NCBI RefSeq assembly: GCF_002158865.1
Contig: NZ_CP021455.1
Span: 4,030,001-4,094,000, forward strand
Reading direction: 5' to 3'
Length of the DNA: 64,000 bases
Origin: Comamonas serinivorans
GTDB lineage: Bacteria; Pseudomonadota; Gammaproteobacteria; Burkholderiales; Burkholderiaceae_C
Within the stretch, counting starts at the first letter, position 1. Each line of letters starts with the position of its first letter. Below the pieces are notes generated by a model, which ran no database searches, was not told the origin of the DNA, and saw only the letters and a list, made by a program, of their open reading frames with translations. The translations under genes and the position numbers were made by a program. Shown here piece after piece: positions 17,801 through 26,834 of the stretch.

Positions 17801-17822
17801 ATTATTATCAATTGATAGTAAT
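17801..17822. promoter_or_regulatory. Palindromic operator between oxygenase and TetR genes
   Basis: A near-perfect 22-base AT-rich palindrome with TATCAATTGATA at the centre and one mismatched pair. It lies in the 95-base divergent promoter gap, 29 bases from the oxygenase start, and is the likely TetR-family binding site controlling both genes. Confidence 0.65.
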
Positions 17823-17866
17823 TTGACCAGTACCATCGCCACATCTTTGTTGCCGCCCTGTTTGCC

Positions 17867-18607
17867 GTGGTCACAGCGCCGACCTCCTCCCACCGAGAAC
17901 CCTCACCCGCCCGCGCCAAGCTCAAAACCGAGGGCTATGCCAAGGGCGACGCCGCGCGCCAACGCGTGCTCGATGCCGCCCTGTTGGCGTTCGGCCAAGC
18001 CGGCTTCAAGGGCGCAACCACGCGCCAGATTGCCGAGCAGGCCGGCGTGCAGCTGCCCGCCATCGCGTACTACTTCGGCAACAAGGACGGCCTGTACCTG
18101 GCCTGCGCGCACGAGGTGATCGCGCGCTACCGCGCCCGCGTGGGCCAGGCGGCCGAACACGCGCTGGCGCTGCTGCAGCCACCCCGCCCAACCGACACGC
18201 CATCGCCACGGTCGGCCCAGCAGGCCTACGACGCGCTCTCGCAACTCATCCACGCCCTGGTCGGGTTGCTCGTCGGCTCCAGCGAATCGCAGCGCTGGAC
18301 CGCCTTCATCGCCCGCGAAATGGGCTCGCCCGGCCCGGCCTACCAGCTGCTGTACCGCGACCTGTGGGCACCGGGCGTGGACCTGGTGACGCGCCTGATC
18401 GCCCGCGTCCAGGGACCGGCCGACGACACCCCCGCCGCCCTGGCGCAGGCCCGTGTGCAGGCGGTGCTGCTCATCTCCAGCCTGGTGCGCTTCCAGTCGG
18501 GGCGCGAGCTGGCGCTGCAGCTGCTGCAGTGGCCGCGCATCGGCCCCGACGAATGCGCCACCATCGCCGCCGTGTTGCTGGCCCCGCTGCAACCCGCCCA
18601 GCGCTGA
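17867..18607 (+). CDS. TetR/AcrR-family regulator with CerR-type C-terminal domain
   Basis: A 246-residue regulator starting at GTG. The helix-turn-helix lies at about residues 44-77: AGFKGATTRQIAEQAGVQLP then AIAYYFGNKDGLYLA, a standard TetR motif. The C-terminal part (SQRWTAFIAREMGSPGPAYQLLY, LWAPGVDLVTRLIARV, VLLISSLVRFQSGRE) matches the CerR-type ligand-binding domain, DUF1956. It probably represses the divergent DUF2236 oxygenase and itself through the palindrome at 17801-17822. Its stop overlaps the proposed start of the DUF3025 gene (TGATG), so that gene may be co-transcribed. Confidence 0.9.
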   Translation: MVTAPTSSHREPSPARAKLKTEGYAKGDAARQRVLDAALLAFGQAGFKGATTRQIAEQAGVQLPAIAYYFGNKDGLYLACAHEVIARYRARVGQAAEHALALLQPPRPTDTPSPRSAQQAYDALSQLIHALVGLLVGSSESQRWTAFIAREMGSPGPAYQLLYRDLWAPGVDLVTRLIARVQGPADDTPAALAQARVQAVLLISSLVRFQSGRELALQLLQWPRIGPDECATIAAVLLAPLQPAQR

Positions 18608-19797
18608 TGGTCACCCGCCATGGCTGCGCGCCTCTCCCATCGCACCAGCCGTCCGCCGATGCGGCTGGCGGCCCCTGTTGGCCCGGGGCTGATCAGGCCT
18701 GGTGGCAGGCCTTTGGCACCCTGATCCCAACCCTGAGCCCTGCGCTGAGCCTCGACATTGGCAAGGCAGTATCACCAAGTACTCGTTTTCATGAAAACGA
18801 AGGTGACGCCATACTCCACCATTCTCGGGTGCACCCCCGCAACGTGGCCGAGCAGCTCAACGCGGTGGCGCAGCGGCACCCCGAGCCGCCGCCCGTGCGC
18901 TTCGTGCCGCAAGCAGCGCTGCCCGCGGGCGAAGCCTACGAAGCCTTCATCGCCCGCACCGGCTGCGTGCCCACGCGCGACAACTGGCACGACCTGCTCA
19001 ACGGCCTGGTCTGGCTGCGCCTGCCGCGCACCAAACAGCGGCTCAACCGCCTGCAGATGGCCGAGATCGCCCGCGACGGCGTCGGCGCGCGCCGTGGCCC
19101 CGTGCGCGACGCCTGCACCGTGTTCGACGAGAACGCTGCGCTGCTGCACGCGCCCGACGCGCTGTGGCTGGCCCTGCTCGAGCGCCGCTGGGCCGACCTG
19201 TTCGGCCCCTTGCGGCCGCTGTGGGCGCACAGCCGGCTGCTGGTGTTCGGCCACGCCGCGCTCGAAAAGCTGCTGACGCCCTACAAGTCCATCACCGTGC
19301 ACGTCTGGCGTGTGCCGCAACCCTTCGACCCCGCGGGCGACCTGCGCGAGCTGGACGCCTGGCTGGCGCAGGACCTGCGGCCCGCCACGCTGACCGCCCC
19401 GCCCTGGCGCCCGCCGGTGCGTTCCGCCGACGGGCTGGGCCCCAATGGGCCAAGCCAAGCCACGCATGCGCTGGCTGGCGGGCCGAACGGCTTGGCGACT
19501 GCCTTGACGACCGCCTTGCCGATTGGCGAGCCGATTGGCGTGCCGACTGGCGTGCCGATTGGCTCGCTGCACGATGCGCCGCACGCGCTACCCACGTCTT
19601 CGCACCCGACGACCGGCACGCGGCTCGGGCAACCAGGCGATCTCCAGCACGGCGAGCCTCGCAGCAAGCCCCATGGCCAGCCCGTCGGCAAACCCTTTGC
19701 CCCGCTGCCGATACTGGGCGTGCCGGGCTGGTGGGCCGGCAACCGCGAGCCGGGCTTCTACGACGACGCCACGGTGTTCCGCCCCGCTCGGCGTTGA
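18607..19797 (+). CDS. DUF3025 protein carrying an in-frame hairpin element and a minisatellite
   Basis: A 396-residue DUF3025 protein. The core is clear: VPTRDNWHDLLNGLVWLRLP, RTKQRLNRLQMAEIARDGVG, RGPVRDACTVFDENAALLHA, and the C-terminal LPILGVPGWWAGNREPGFYD. The family has no known function. Two things are odd. Residues 53-71 are encoded by a dispersed hairpin element (18765-18817). About 100 low-complexity residues, with repeats of the form P-I/T-G-x, are inserted before the C-terminal motif. The ATG at 18607 overlaps the TetR stop. A GTG at 18829, just after the element, is an alternative start, but the upstream ADQAWWQAFG resembles the family N-terminus, so I favour the longer form. Confidence 0.75.
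   Translation: MVTRHGCAPLPSHQPSADAAGGPCWPGADQAWWQAFGTLIPTLSPALSLDIGKAVSPSTRFHENEGDAILHHSRVHPRNVAEQLNAVAQRHPEPPPVRFVPQAALPAGEAYEAFIARTGCVPTRDNWHDLLNGLVWLRLPRTKQRLNRLQMAEIARDGVGARRGPVRDACTVFDENAALLHAPDALWLALLERRWADLFGPLRPLWAHSRLLVFGHAALEKLLTPYKSITVHVWRVPQPFDPAGDLRELDAWLAQDLRPATLTAPPWRPPVRSADGLGPNGPSQATHALAGGPNGLATALTTALPIGEPIGVPTGVPIGSLHDAPHALPTSSHPTTGTRLGQPGDLQHGEPRSKPHGQPVGKPFAPLPILGVPGWWAGNREPGFYDDATVFRPARR
18765..18817. repeat. Dispersed 53-bp hairpin element, copy 4 (inside a reading frame)
   Basis: Ends GGCAGTAT and ATACTCC, with the perfect central palindrome CGTTTTCATGAAAACG. It is read through in frame in the DUF3025 gene, giving a segment that begins KAVSPST and ends GDAILH. Confidence 0.85.
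19519..19566. repeat. 12-bp minisatellite, four copies
   Basis: Four tandem units related to CCGATTGGCGTG, each with at most three changes. The unit length is a multiple of three, so copy-number change keeps the DUF3025 frame and adds or removes blocks of four residues. Confidence 0.85.
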
Positions 19798-20052
19798 CGG
19801 CGTGCGCATGGCCCGTCGGCGGGCTTGCCCACCGCACGCGTGAAGGCGAGCGGTCTGCATCCCGCCTCACCTAGAGTACCGGCCGATTCCGATGATCTGC
19901 TCATCGAAAACGCCTCTTACTACCCCCATGACCTCGCAGTGGATGACCTGGATCCGCCTCTGCACGGTCTGCTGCAGCGCCTCAAGGGGCTGAATCACCT
20001 GGCTGGAGGCGCGGGCTCAGGCGCACGGGCAGCCGCAACCCCGCGCCAGACC

Positions 20053-21470
20053 TCAGTGCGCCGAGGGCGCCGTGCGGGCTGGCGACGGGCATCGCGCCAG
20101 CGCGGCCCGGAACGAGTCGGACTCGGTTGAAGCCCCGGCGGGCGCGGCGGGGTCGGTCGCCGTGGCCTGCCCGGCCGCACTGCTCGCGGACGCACGCCCT
20201 GCAGCCAGCAGTTGCACGACCTTGGCATCGCGCGCAGCCTGGGCGTCGTGGCGGGTTTGGGCGCTGTGCGCCATGGCCCGGCCGATGCGCCCGAGTGCGC
20301 CCTGGACGCACGGTGTCGGCGCGTGGCGCCGGGCCAGCTCGCAGACCAGTTGCAGCGCTTGCGGCGTCAGCCCTGCCTCGGCATGCGCCAGGGCGAAGTG
20401 CGTGCTTTCAAACAGGCTGGGCGGCACGTCGGCCCCATAGCGCTGCGCGCGCCGGTGGCGGTGCGCCAGGTAGGCCGTGTAGTCAGCTGGCGTGACGCGC
20501 TCGGGCATGTCGAACGGCCAGCCGTCGAACGCCAGCCGCAGGCCATCGGCCCAGGTGGCCTGGGGCGTGGTGCCATGGTCGTCCTGCGCGTACTGCACAC
20601 GCTGCCAACGCAGACGCCCCTGCAGGGCCGCGGCCGGCTGGCGCTGCAGGAAGTCGGCCACCGCATCGACCGACGTGGTGATGGCGCGTTCGTTGCGGCC
20701 CGAGCTCAGAACCAGCAGGCGCTCGCCCGGCACTGCCAGCACCTGCGGCCACGCGGCCTGCAGCCGCTTCAGGGGCTGGCCCTCATCCCACCAGAGCGAG
20801 GGGCTGGCCAGCACATGGGCCTGGAACAGGCCGGGCCGCGTGGTCAGCGCATGCAAACCGAACAACCCGCCGTAGGGTGGCCGAACAAGGCGCGCCAGGC
20901 CGTGGTGCGGTAGCTGCGGTCCAGCGCGGGCAGCAGCTCGTGCTCGATGAACGCGAGGAAGTCGTCGGCACCGCCGGTCTGGGCCGCATGGGTGGCCTGG
21001 GGGCCAACCACCGGCGTCGCGGTTTGGGGGCCGGGGCCGCGCGGCGCGTCCGTCACGCGCGCCGGCGTCAGCTCGCGGCTGCGGTCTATGGGCGCGACGG
21101 CGACGACGAGAAGCTCGGGGATCACCTCGCCGCGCGCCAGAAAGCGCACCAGGCTTTCGGTGTGCGCCAGCTGCTGTGGCCCGTCGAGCAGCACCAGCAC
21201 CGGGTAGCGCAGGCCAGGCTCGCGGCCGTAGCTCGCCGGCAGGCTGACGGCCACGCTGCGCGACTGCCCCAGCACGGCGCTGTCCAGGGTGAGGTAGTGC
21301 ACGGCCGCTGCCTGCTCGGCATGGGCGCGAAACGCAGGCGGCACCGCCGACGTGGCGGTGAATGTCCCCGTGGGCACGCCGCTGTGCGCAGGCGCGGGCA
21401 CTGGCACCGGAGCCGCCGCCCACGCGGCGCCCTGGCCCGGCACGCTGAGCAGCGCCAGGCCCAGCAGCAC
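20053..21470 (-). pseudogene. Fes-like alpha/beta-hydrolase (esterase D family), frameshifted at the catalytic serine
   Basis: Two overlapping frames together make one enterochelin-esterase-like protein (PF00756). The first frame, from the GTG at 21470, encodes a signal peptide (VLLGLALLSVPGQGAAWA), then SRSVAVSLPASYGREPG, YPVLVLLDGPQQLAHTESLV, LLVVAVAPIDRSRELTP and YRTTAWRALFGH. The second frame resumes with YGGLFGLHALTTRPGLF and ALASPSLWW-type strands to the stop at 20053. Restoring one base at 20875-20877 regenerates G-H-S-Y-G-G, so the deletion hits the nucleophile codon. It follows the TonB receptor gene in a Fur-controlled operon and would release iron from the siderophore. It is a pseudogene, or a sequencing error. 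No ATG start was found; the exact start is uncertain. Confidence 0.8.
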
Positions 21471-21532
21471 CGCCAGCCGGATGGGGTGGACACGGCGCGC
21501 CGGGCTGCGCCGTGTTGGAGCAGCAAGCGGGC

Positions 21533-23647
21533 TCAGAACGACACCGTGGCGGCCAGTTTGAAGGTGCGCGGTGCGCCCGGCATGACGAAGCCATCCGAGA
21601 ACACGCCCGTCCAGTAGCGCTTGTTGGTCACGTTGTCGATGGCTGCGTTCAGGCGCAGCGGCACGCTGCCCACGCGGGTCTCGTACTTGGCGTTCAGGTC
21701 AAACCGGTGCCACGACGGCACGCGCACCTTGTTGCCCGAATCGGACCACTGCGCACCGGTGTAGACCACGCGCCCGCCCACGGCCAGGCCGGGCACCGGC
21801 GTGGACCACTGCAGGCCGAGGTTGGCCGTCCAGTCCGGCACGGCGAACGAGTCCAGCCCGGTGTTGAGCTGCTTGGCCCGGTTGTGGGCCACGCCGCCCA
21901 GCAGCGACAGCTGCGGCAGGACCTGGCCGAACACGTTCCACTCCAGGCCGCGCAGGCGCTGCATGCCGCCTTCGGTCAGCGTGTTGTTCACGTCGATCAG
22001 GGTGGCGCGCTTGATCTGGAACGCGCTGAGGGTGTGCGTGAGCGCGCCCTGCTGCAGCTTGACGCCGACCTCCAGCTGCTTGGTGCGCGTGGGTTTGAAG
22101 GTTTCGCCCTCGTTGGCGTAGCCCACGCCCACGGTCTGGCCGGCCTGCAGGCCTTCCATGTAGTTGCCGAACAGCGACACGGTGTCACCCCAGGGTTTGA
22201 CCACCACCCCCAGCGACGGCGAGATGCGCTGCGCGCTGTAGCCGCCCAGCTGCTGCACCTTCTGCAGGCGCGCACCCAGCATGAGGTGGGCGCGCTCGTC
22301 CCACGCGGTCATGGTGTCGGCCACGACGAAGGACTGCAGCTTGTCGTCCACGTTGTAGGCGGGCTCGGCCGGCGCCGCCGGGAACACGGGCGTGACGGGG
22401 TTGTAGATGTTCTGCGCGTAACCGGTGTTGGCACGGTTGGCCGTGCCTTCCTTGTAGCGCACCAGGTTGTAGGCCACCTGCAGGCGGTGTTGGACGGCCC
22501 CGGTGCTGAACTTGCCGATGGCGCCCACGTCCAGGGCCAGGCGGCGCGACTTGGTGCTGACGTTGTAGACAAAACCCTGCGAGGCGCCGTCTGCCCCCGT
22601 GACGATGGTGCGCGTGCCGAACATCAGGCCGTCGCCGCGGCCCTCGGAGCCGCCGACGGCCGCATAGCCCTGCCACTGGTCGTTGAAGTCGACCTCGCCC
22701 CGCACCATGGCGCCGGTGTTCTTGTAGATGCCCTGCGTGTCGCGGAACATGTTCACATCGCCCTTGGGCGGCGCCAGCAGGTAGCCCAGGCTGCGCGCGA
22801 AGTTGAACATGCCGGGGCTGCCGTTGCGGATGCTGTCGCGGTTGCTGTACACGTCCAGCCACAGGCGGGCCTTGTCGCCCTGCCAGTCCAGGGCCAGGGC
22901 GCCCAGCTGGCGGCGCTGCTTTTCGTCCTCGGCGCCGGACTTGCCGTCGCCATAGACGCCGTTCACGCGCAGCCCCAGGCGCTGGTCGGCCCCGAAGCGG
23001 CGGCTCACGTCGGCATGCACCTGTGCGTACGCATCGCTGGCGAACGAGGTCGTCAGCTCGGTCAGCGGCTTGGCGCCGGCGCGCTTGGTCACCAGGTTGA
23101 TGGTGCCGCCCACGGCCTCGGCCGGCGCCATGCCCGACAGCAGCGCGCTGGGGCCGCGCAGCACCTCGACGCGTTCGAGCATCTCGACCGGCACGTGGTT
23201 GGCCGGGGCAATGCCATACAGGCCGTTGGTCGCGATGTCCATGGCCGAGACGTCGAGGCCGCGGATGGTGAAGTTCTCCAGCATGTGGCCGTTGTTGGTG
23301 GTGAAGCGCACCGAGGGGTCGCTTTCCAGCACGTCGGCCAGGGTGTAGCTCACCGTGTCCTGGATGAGCTGGCGGGTGTAGGCGTTCACGCTCACGGGCG
23401 CATCCACGATGGGCACGTTGCCCAGCACGCCCAGGCGCGCCCCCTTGGCCGCCTGGCCCCCGGGCGCCACGCCCGGCAGCTCGTTGGCCTCCAGCGTGGC
23501 GCTCACCTCCACCGACGGCAGGGTGCCGCCGCTGCCGGCTGCGCCGGCCTGCTGGGCCAGGGCCGGCAGGCAGCACAGGCTGAGCACAGCCAGGGCAATG
23601 GGGTGGCGCGCGGGGCGGGCGCCGGAACGCAACAGCGAAGCTTTCAT
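21533..23647 (-). CDS. TonB-dependent siderophore receptor
   Basis: A 704-residue outer-membrane receptor. The signal peptide ends near CCLPALAQQ. The plug domain shows LPSVEVSATLEANELPG, ARLGVLGNVPIVDAPVSVNAY, TLADVLESDPSVR, FTIRGLDVSAMD and ERVEVLRGPSALLSGMAP...GGTINLVTKRA, the standard plug order for ferric siderophore receptors. The C-terminal strand ends in FKLAATVSF, with terminal Phe as needed for barrel assembly. I start at ATG 23647, preceded by AAGG. It follows a Fur box and a small gene, and precedes the esterase gene, so it is iron-repressed in all likelihood. The siderophore is not identifiable; no TonB box was clearly seen. Confidence 0.93.
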   Translation of the reverse strand: MKASLLRSGARPARHPIALAVLSLCCLPALAQQAGAAGSGGTLPSVEVSATLEANELPGVAPGGQAAKGARLGVLGNVPIVDAPVSVNAYTRQLIQDTVSYTLADVLESDPSVRFTTNNGHMLENFTIRGLDVSAMDIATNGLYGIAPANHVPVEMLERVEVLRGPSALLSGMAPAEAVGGTINLVTKRAGAKPLTELTTSFASDAYAQVHADVSRRFGADQRLGLRVNGVYGDGKSGAEDEKQRRQLGALALDWQGDKARLWLDVYSNRDSIRNGSPGMFNFARSLGYLLAPPKGDVNMFRDTQGIYKNTGAMVRGEVDFNDQWQGYAAVGGSEGRGDGLMFGTRTIVTGADGASQGFVYNVSTKSRRLALDVGAIGKFSTGAVQHRLQVAYNLVRYKEGTANRANTGYAQNIYNPVTPVFPAAPAEPAYNVDDKLQSFVVADTMTAWDERAHLMLGARLQKVQQLGGYSAQRISPSLGVVVKPWGDTVSLFGNYMEGLQAGQTVGVGYANEGETFKPTRTKQLEVGVKLQQGALTHTLSAFQIKRATLIDVNNTLTEGGMQRLRGLEWNVFGQVLPQLSLLGGVAHNRAKQLNTGLDSFAVPDWTANLGLQWSTPVPGLAVGGRVVYTGAQWSDSGNKVRVPSWHRFDLNAKYETRVGSVPLRLNAAIDNVTNKRYWTGVFSDGFVMPGAPRTFKLAATVSF

Positions 23648-23768
23648 GTCAATCGACCTTGGGTTGGGGAAGGAGCCGCCTGGGCGTGGCGGCCGGGGCG
23701 TGCAGGGTCTTGCTGCCGGCGCCAGGCCAGCCAGGCAAAAAAGCACGAAAGAACCAGGCACAAGACAC

Positions 23769-23821
23769 CCAGTATCAAACCATCCTCTTTATTGATGAAA
23801 CAGAATTGCATGGATACTGCC
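23769..23821. repeat. Dispersed 53-bp hairpin element, copy 5
   Basis: Ends CCAGTAT and ATACTGCC. It sits between the small Fur-linked gene and the TonB receptor start, so it would be part of the operon mRNA. Confidence 0.72.
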
Positions 23822-23824
23822 TGA

Positions 23825-24073
23825 TCAATGAACACACCCACCAGCACCGCGAGCTGCACCAGGCGTTGCACAGCGCTGTGGCCCACAGCAGGCCGGTGGC
23901 GGCCCGGGCCGTGCCCCCGTGCGAATGCCCAGGTCAGTGGCGCGCACGGCCAGCACGCCCAGGGCCCCGAACACGGGCCCCAGCACACCGCCACGCCAAA
24001 CGCCGGGCTCGCGGGGCGTGGTCAGCACCCACGCCCCGCCCGCCAACAGCAACCGCATCAGGCCCTGAGTCAT
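23825..24073 (-). CDS. Small hypothetical protein at the head of the siderophore operon
   Basis: An 82-residue frame starting at ATG 24073, immediately after a Fur box. The N-terminus is hydrophobic (MTQGLMRLLLAGGAWVL) and GGVLGPVFGALGVLAV could be a second membrane segment. The last 30 residues are Pro/Cys/Gly-rich and look out of frame. In the adjacent frame a hydrophobic VQRLVQLAVLVGVFIDQ follows at about 23830-23890, so a frameshift near 23900 is possible. Small membrane proteins are common beside TonB receptors, but I do not recognise this one. Coding status is supported mainly by position and by the hydrophobic pattern. Confidence 0.4.
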   Translation of the reverse strand: MTQGLMRLLLAGGAWVLTTPREPGVWRGGVLGPVFGALGVLAVRATDLGIRTGARPGPPPACCGPQRCATPGAARGAGGCVH

Positions 24074-24091
24074 GGTGTCGATCAGCCTGTA

Positions 24092-24110
24092 AATGAAAAT
24101 GATTCTTATT
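24092..24110 (-). promoter_or_regulatory. Fur box of the siderophore operon
   Basis: AATGAAAATGATTCTTATT closely resembles the 19-base Fur consensus of paired NAT-rich hexamers. It lies 19 bases upstream of the small gene's start on the minus strand, in an AT-rich pocket. It predicts iron repression of the small gene, the TonB receptor and the esterase remnant. Confidence 0.8.
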
Positions 24111-24120
24111 ATAAAAGCTC

Positions 24121-25094
24121 ACCCGAGGCGCATGCCTTGCCCGGCAGGCGCGCCGTCGGCGCGCGGCTGATCGGGTGCCCGTGTGCCCGCGCCCACACCA
24201 GCGCGGGGGGCCTCGATCTGAGCGGCATCCGCGCCCATGGCCGACAGCCACTGGCCCACGATGGCGAGGTGGCCCCTTCGGCCTGCGCATCGGACCAGAG
24301 CGCACCACCCAGCGACACCAGCCGCAGGTGGTCAAGTGCGACTTCACCGCGCACGCCACGGCCCAGCACCTCCGCCGCCGGCATGGCCTCGGGTGCGCCC
24401 ACGGCCCCGGCCCAAGAAGGCGAAGCGGTCCGCGCCCATGTCCTGCACGTTGGCCAGCCTGGGCGTCAGCCTCGGTCCGGTGAGTCGTCCGTCGGCTGGC
24501 ATCATCGGTATGCCTCAGCTTCCGTTCCTCAGAAAACGACTGTGCAGGGTTACTGCCAACCCGATCCTGTCCCCTCGCGTTCACGGCTTGGCTTGCACCC
24601 CACACCAGCCGCCCCCAAACCGCTGCGGACCCACTCCTCGAGCGTGTGCGGGCGCTGGCCGCGCTGGTGTGCCCCCGCGATCAACCGCCCTGCCGCCCCT
24701 GAGACGCCATCCCCACCTGCGGCTCCAGGTGGATCCCGATGTGGCGCCCGACCGTGCCGCGAAGCACCCAGGGCGCCTTGCCGTGCAGCATGCAGCACCT
24801 CGTCAAGAGGTATCCGCCTGGCTTCTTTTCTCATCAAGCGGCGCTGACTGCATACCTAAAAGCAATCCAAGCCGGCTGCGATGCAATCGCTGAAATGCGC
24901 CCATGCGCCTGTGGGCAACGCCACATCGCTCGGCTGCCGGTCCACCGCGCGGCGCCTGGCTGGCCCGCGCTGTGCATCGCCGGAACCGCAGCAGTGGTGA
25001 GGACCGAAAGACCCGAAGGCAGTCCCCGGGCCGATCGCGGGCCGGCAGCGGCCTCGCCACAATGGCGGGTCGACACCCGCAACCAGGAGCGCCT
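24121..25094. other. Long gene-free region
   Basis: 974 bases in which no reading frame resembles a known protein. Minus-strand frames at 24109-24402 and 24550-24837 are open but show no family motif. It may be decayed coding sequence left between the Fur box and the flavin reductase gene. Confidence 0.45.
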
Positions 25095-25718
25095 GTGCCC
25101 CAGACCGCCACCCACTTTTACGAACCCAAGGACGGCCACCGCCTGCCGCACGACCCCTTCAACGCCATCGTGGCGCCGCGCCCCATCGGCTGGATCTCGA
25201 CCCAGGATGCGCAGGGCGTGCTGAACCTGGCGCCCTACTCCTTCTTCAACGGCTTCAACTACAAGCCCCCCATCGTGGGCTTTTCCAGCCTGGGCGACAA
25301 AGACAGCGTGCGCAACGCACGGGCCACGGGCGAGTTCGGCTGGAGCCTGGCCACCCGCCCGCTGGCCGAGGCCATGAACGCCAGCTGCGCCATGGTGCCG
25401 CCCGAGGTGGACGAGTTCGCCCTGGCAGGCCTGACGCCGGAGCCCTCGCGCTGCATCGCCGCGCCGCGCGTGGCCGAGAGCCCGGTGTCGTTCGAATGCA
25501 AGGTCACGCAGATCCTGCAGCTGCAGAACGCCGCCCACGAAGACCTGCCCACCTGGGTCGTGTTCGGCGAGGTGGTGGCCGTGCACATCGCCGAGCACCT
25601 GCTGATCGACGGCATCTACCAGACGGCCGCGGCGCAACCCATCTCGCGCGGCGGCGGCCCGGCCGACTACTTCGACGTGCGCCCCGACAACCTGTTCAAG
25701 ATGCGACGCCCGGGCTAA
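25095..25718 (+). CDS. Flavin reductase-like FMN-binding protein
   Basis: A 207-residue FMN-binding split-barrel protein of the flavin reductase group (RutF/DIM6-like). Characteristic segments are NAIVAPRPIGWISTQDAQG, LNLAPYSFFNGFNYKPPIVGF and SSLGDKDSVRNARATGEFG. FECKVTQILQLQN and WVVFGEVVAVHIAEHLL follow, with YFDVRPDNLFKMRRPG at the end. This subgroup binds FMN, and its reductant and partner are usually unknown. The GTG at 25095 is chosen because AGGAG sits six bases upstream, and the sequence from there fits the family length. It is monocistronic. Confidence 0.88.
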   Translation: MPQTATHFYEPKDGHRLPHDPFNAIVAPRPIGWISTQDAQGVLNLAPYSFFNGFNYKPPIVGFSSLGDKDSVRNARATGEFGWSLATRPLAEAMNASCAMVPPEVDEFALAGLTPEPSRCIAAPRVAESPVSFECKVTQILQLQNAAHEDLPTWVVFGEVVAVHIAEHLLIDGIYQTAAAQPISRGGGPADYFDVRPDNLFKMRRPG

Positions 25719-26387
25719 AGGTCCAACCCCTTCACGCCCATGCGATCGTCGCTGGCGGTCTGATGCCTGCGCTGGGTGACGCGGTCGATGCCGCGCACTT
25801 CGTTGACGATCCGGCTGAACACGCGCCGCAGGGGCCGATCAGGAGGCGCGAAGTGCGCCCCGCCTCGTTGCGGGGCTGGCGCAAGGGCGTCGCCCTGGTG
25901 CCACGGTGAACGGGCGCGGTGCAGATGTGGCCACAAGGGAAATCCCATCCAGTCGCCCAGCGCGCGCCTGTGGCCGTGATTCAGCGGCGGGGTCTGGCGG
26001 TCCACGTCAGGCCGCTCCCGGCGCTCGGCTCCTTCCTGCACCAGGCCCTTCAGGCCCTTCAGGCCATCTTGGCGTGAGCGTGGGCCAGCCCGATTTCGGC
26101 GAGCGGCACCAGCTGCCGCAAGTCCTCCGCACGACGTGTCGGCCGCGCCCAGGCGGGCGTGGCGCCGTCCAGCCTCCCCTCAGGCCGGTGCAAGGCCAGC
26201 ACCCGGCCAGCAGCACGTGTCGCCTGCGACGCGTGCTGCTGTTCGCCTTGCATCACCCATCCTTCCCTAGGGTATGGTGCAGTGGTCGTTTCCAAAGAAT
26301 CGACGGTGCCCTCATACTGCCTGCACACCCTGGCGACCCAGTCCTCTGACAACGCCAGCCTCCGTCCCTTCACCCACAGGTCACACC
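25719..26387. other. Intergenic region containing a hairpin element
   Basis: 669 bases with no gene I recognise; open frames on both strands are shadow-like. Apart from the hairpin element at 26270-26321 I see no structured feature. Confidence 0.45.
26270..26321. repeat. Dispersed 52-bp hairpin element, copy 6
   Basis: Ends GGGTATG and ATACTGCC; pairing is interrupted (GTATG/CATAC, GCA/TGC, TCG/CGA). It lies 67 bases upstream of the DUF2007 gene start. Confidence 0.75.
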
Positions 26388-26834
26388 ATGCAGCATTCCG
26401 ACATCCGCGCGCGATTGGCCGACCTTTCCGATGACGAGCTGGTGCGGCGCGTCAGTCAAGGCATGCTGACGCCCGAGGCCCATGCGCTGGGTCTGGCTGA
26501 ACTCCAGGCGCGCGGCCTGCCCGAGTCGGCGATCGCCGCTCAGGCGCCAGACGAGCCCGACCCCGCCGCCGACACGCCTGACCTGGGCGACTGGGTGTTG
26601 CTCGCGCGTCAGCTCGAACCCACCGAGGCCCACTTGCTGTGCGGCTTGTTGCAGGCTTGCGGCATCGCCGCATCCGCTGGCGACACCGAGCTGGTGCAGG
26701 CCAACCAGCTGTGGAGCATCGCGCTGGGAGGCGCCAGCGTGCGCGTGCCGGCGAGTCAGCTGGCCGAAGCCCAGGCCATCCACGCCGCCCTGGGGCGCGG
26801 CGAGTTCAGCCTGGACGACGACGCGCCGGTCTGA
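26388..26834 (+). CDS. DUF2007-domain protein
   Basis: A 148-residue soluble protein. The N-terminal part is helical and acidic (DIRARLADLSDDELVRRVSQG, LTPEAHALGLAELQARGLPE). The C-terminal part fits DUF2007: WVLLARQLEPTEAHLLCGLLQACGI, AASAGDTELVQANQLWSIALGG and VRVPASQLAEAQAIHAAL. DUF2007 proteins are thought to be signal-transducing or ligand-binding, with no proven role. I start at 26388, just downstream of a purine-rich CACAGG; the longer upstream frame crosses the hairpin element. It is monocistronic. Confidence 0.82.
   Translation: MQHSDIRARLADLSDDELVRRVSQGMLTPEAHALGLAELQARGLPESAIAAQAPDEPDPAADTPDLGDWVLLARQLEPTEAHLLCGLLQACGIAASAGDTELVQANQLWSIALGGASVRVPASQLAEAQAIHAALGRGEFSLDDDAPV

Noticed and set aside
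25715..26041. Minus-strand frame as a transposase remnant
   Set aside because: A few suggestive residues only; no DDE motif, inverted repeats or target duplication.
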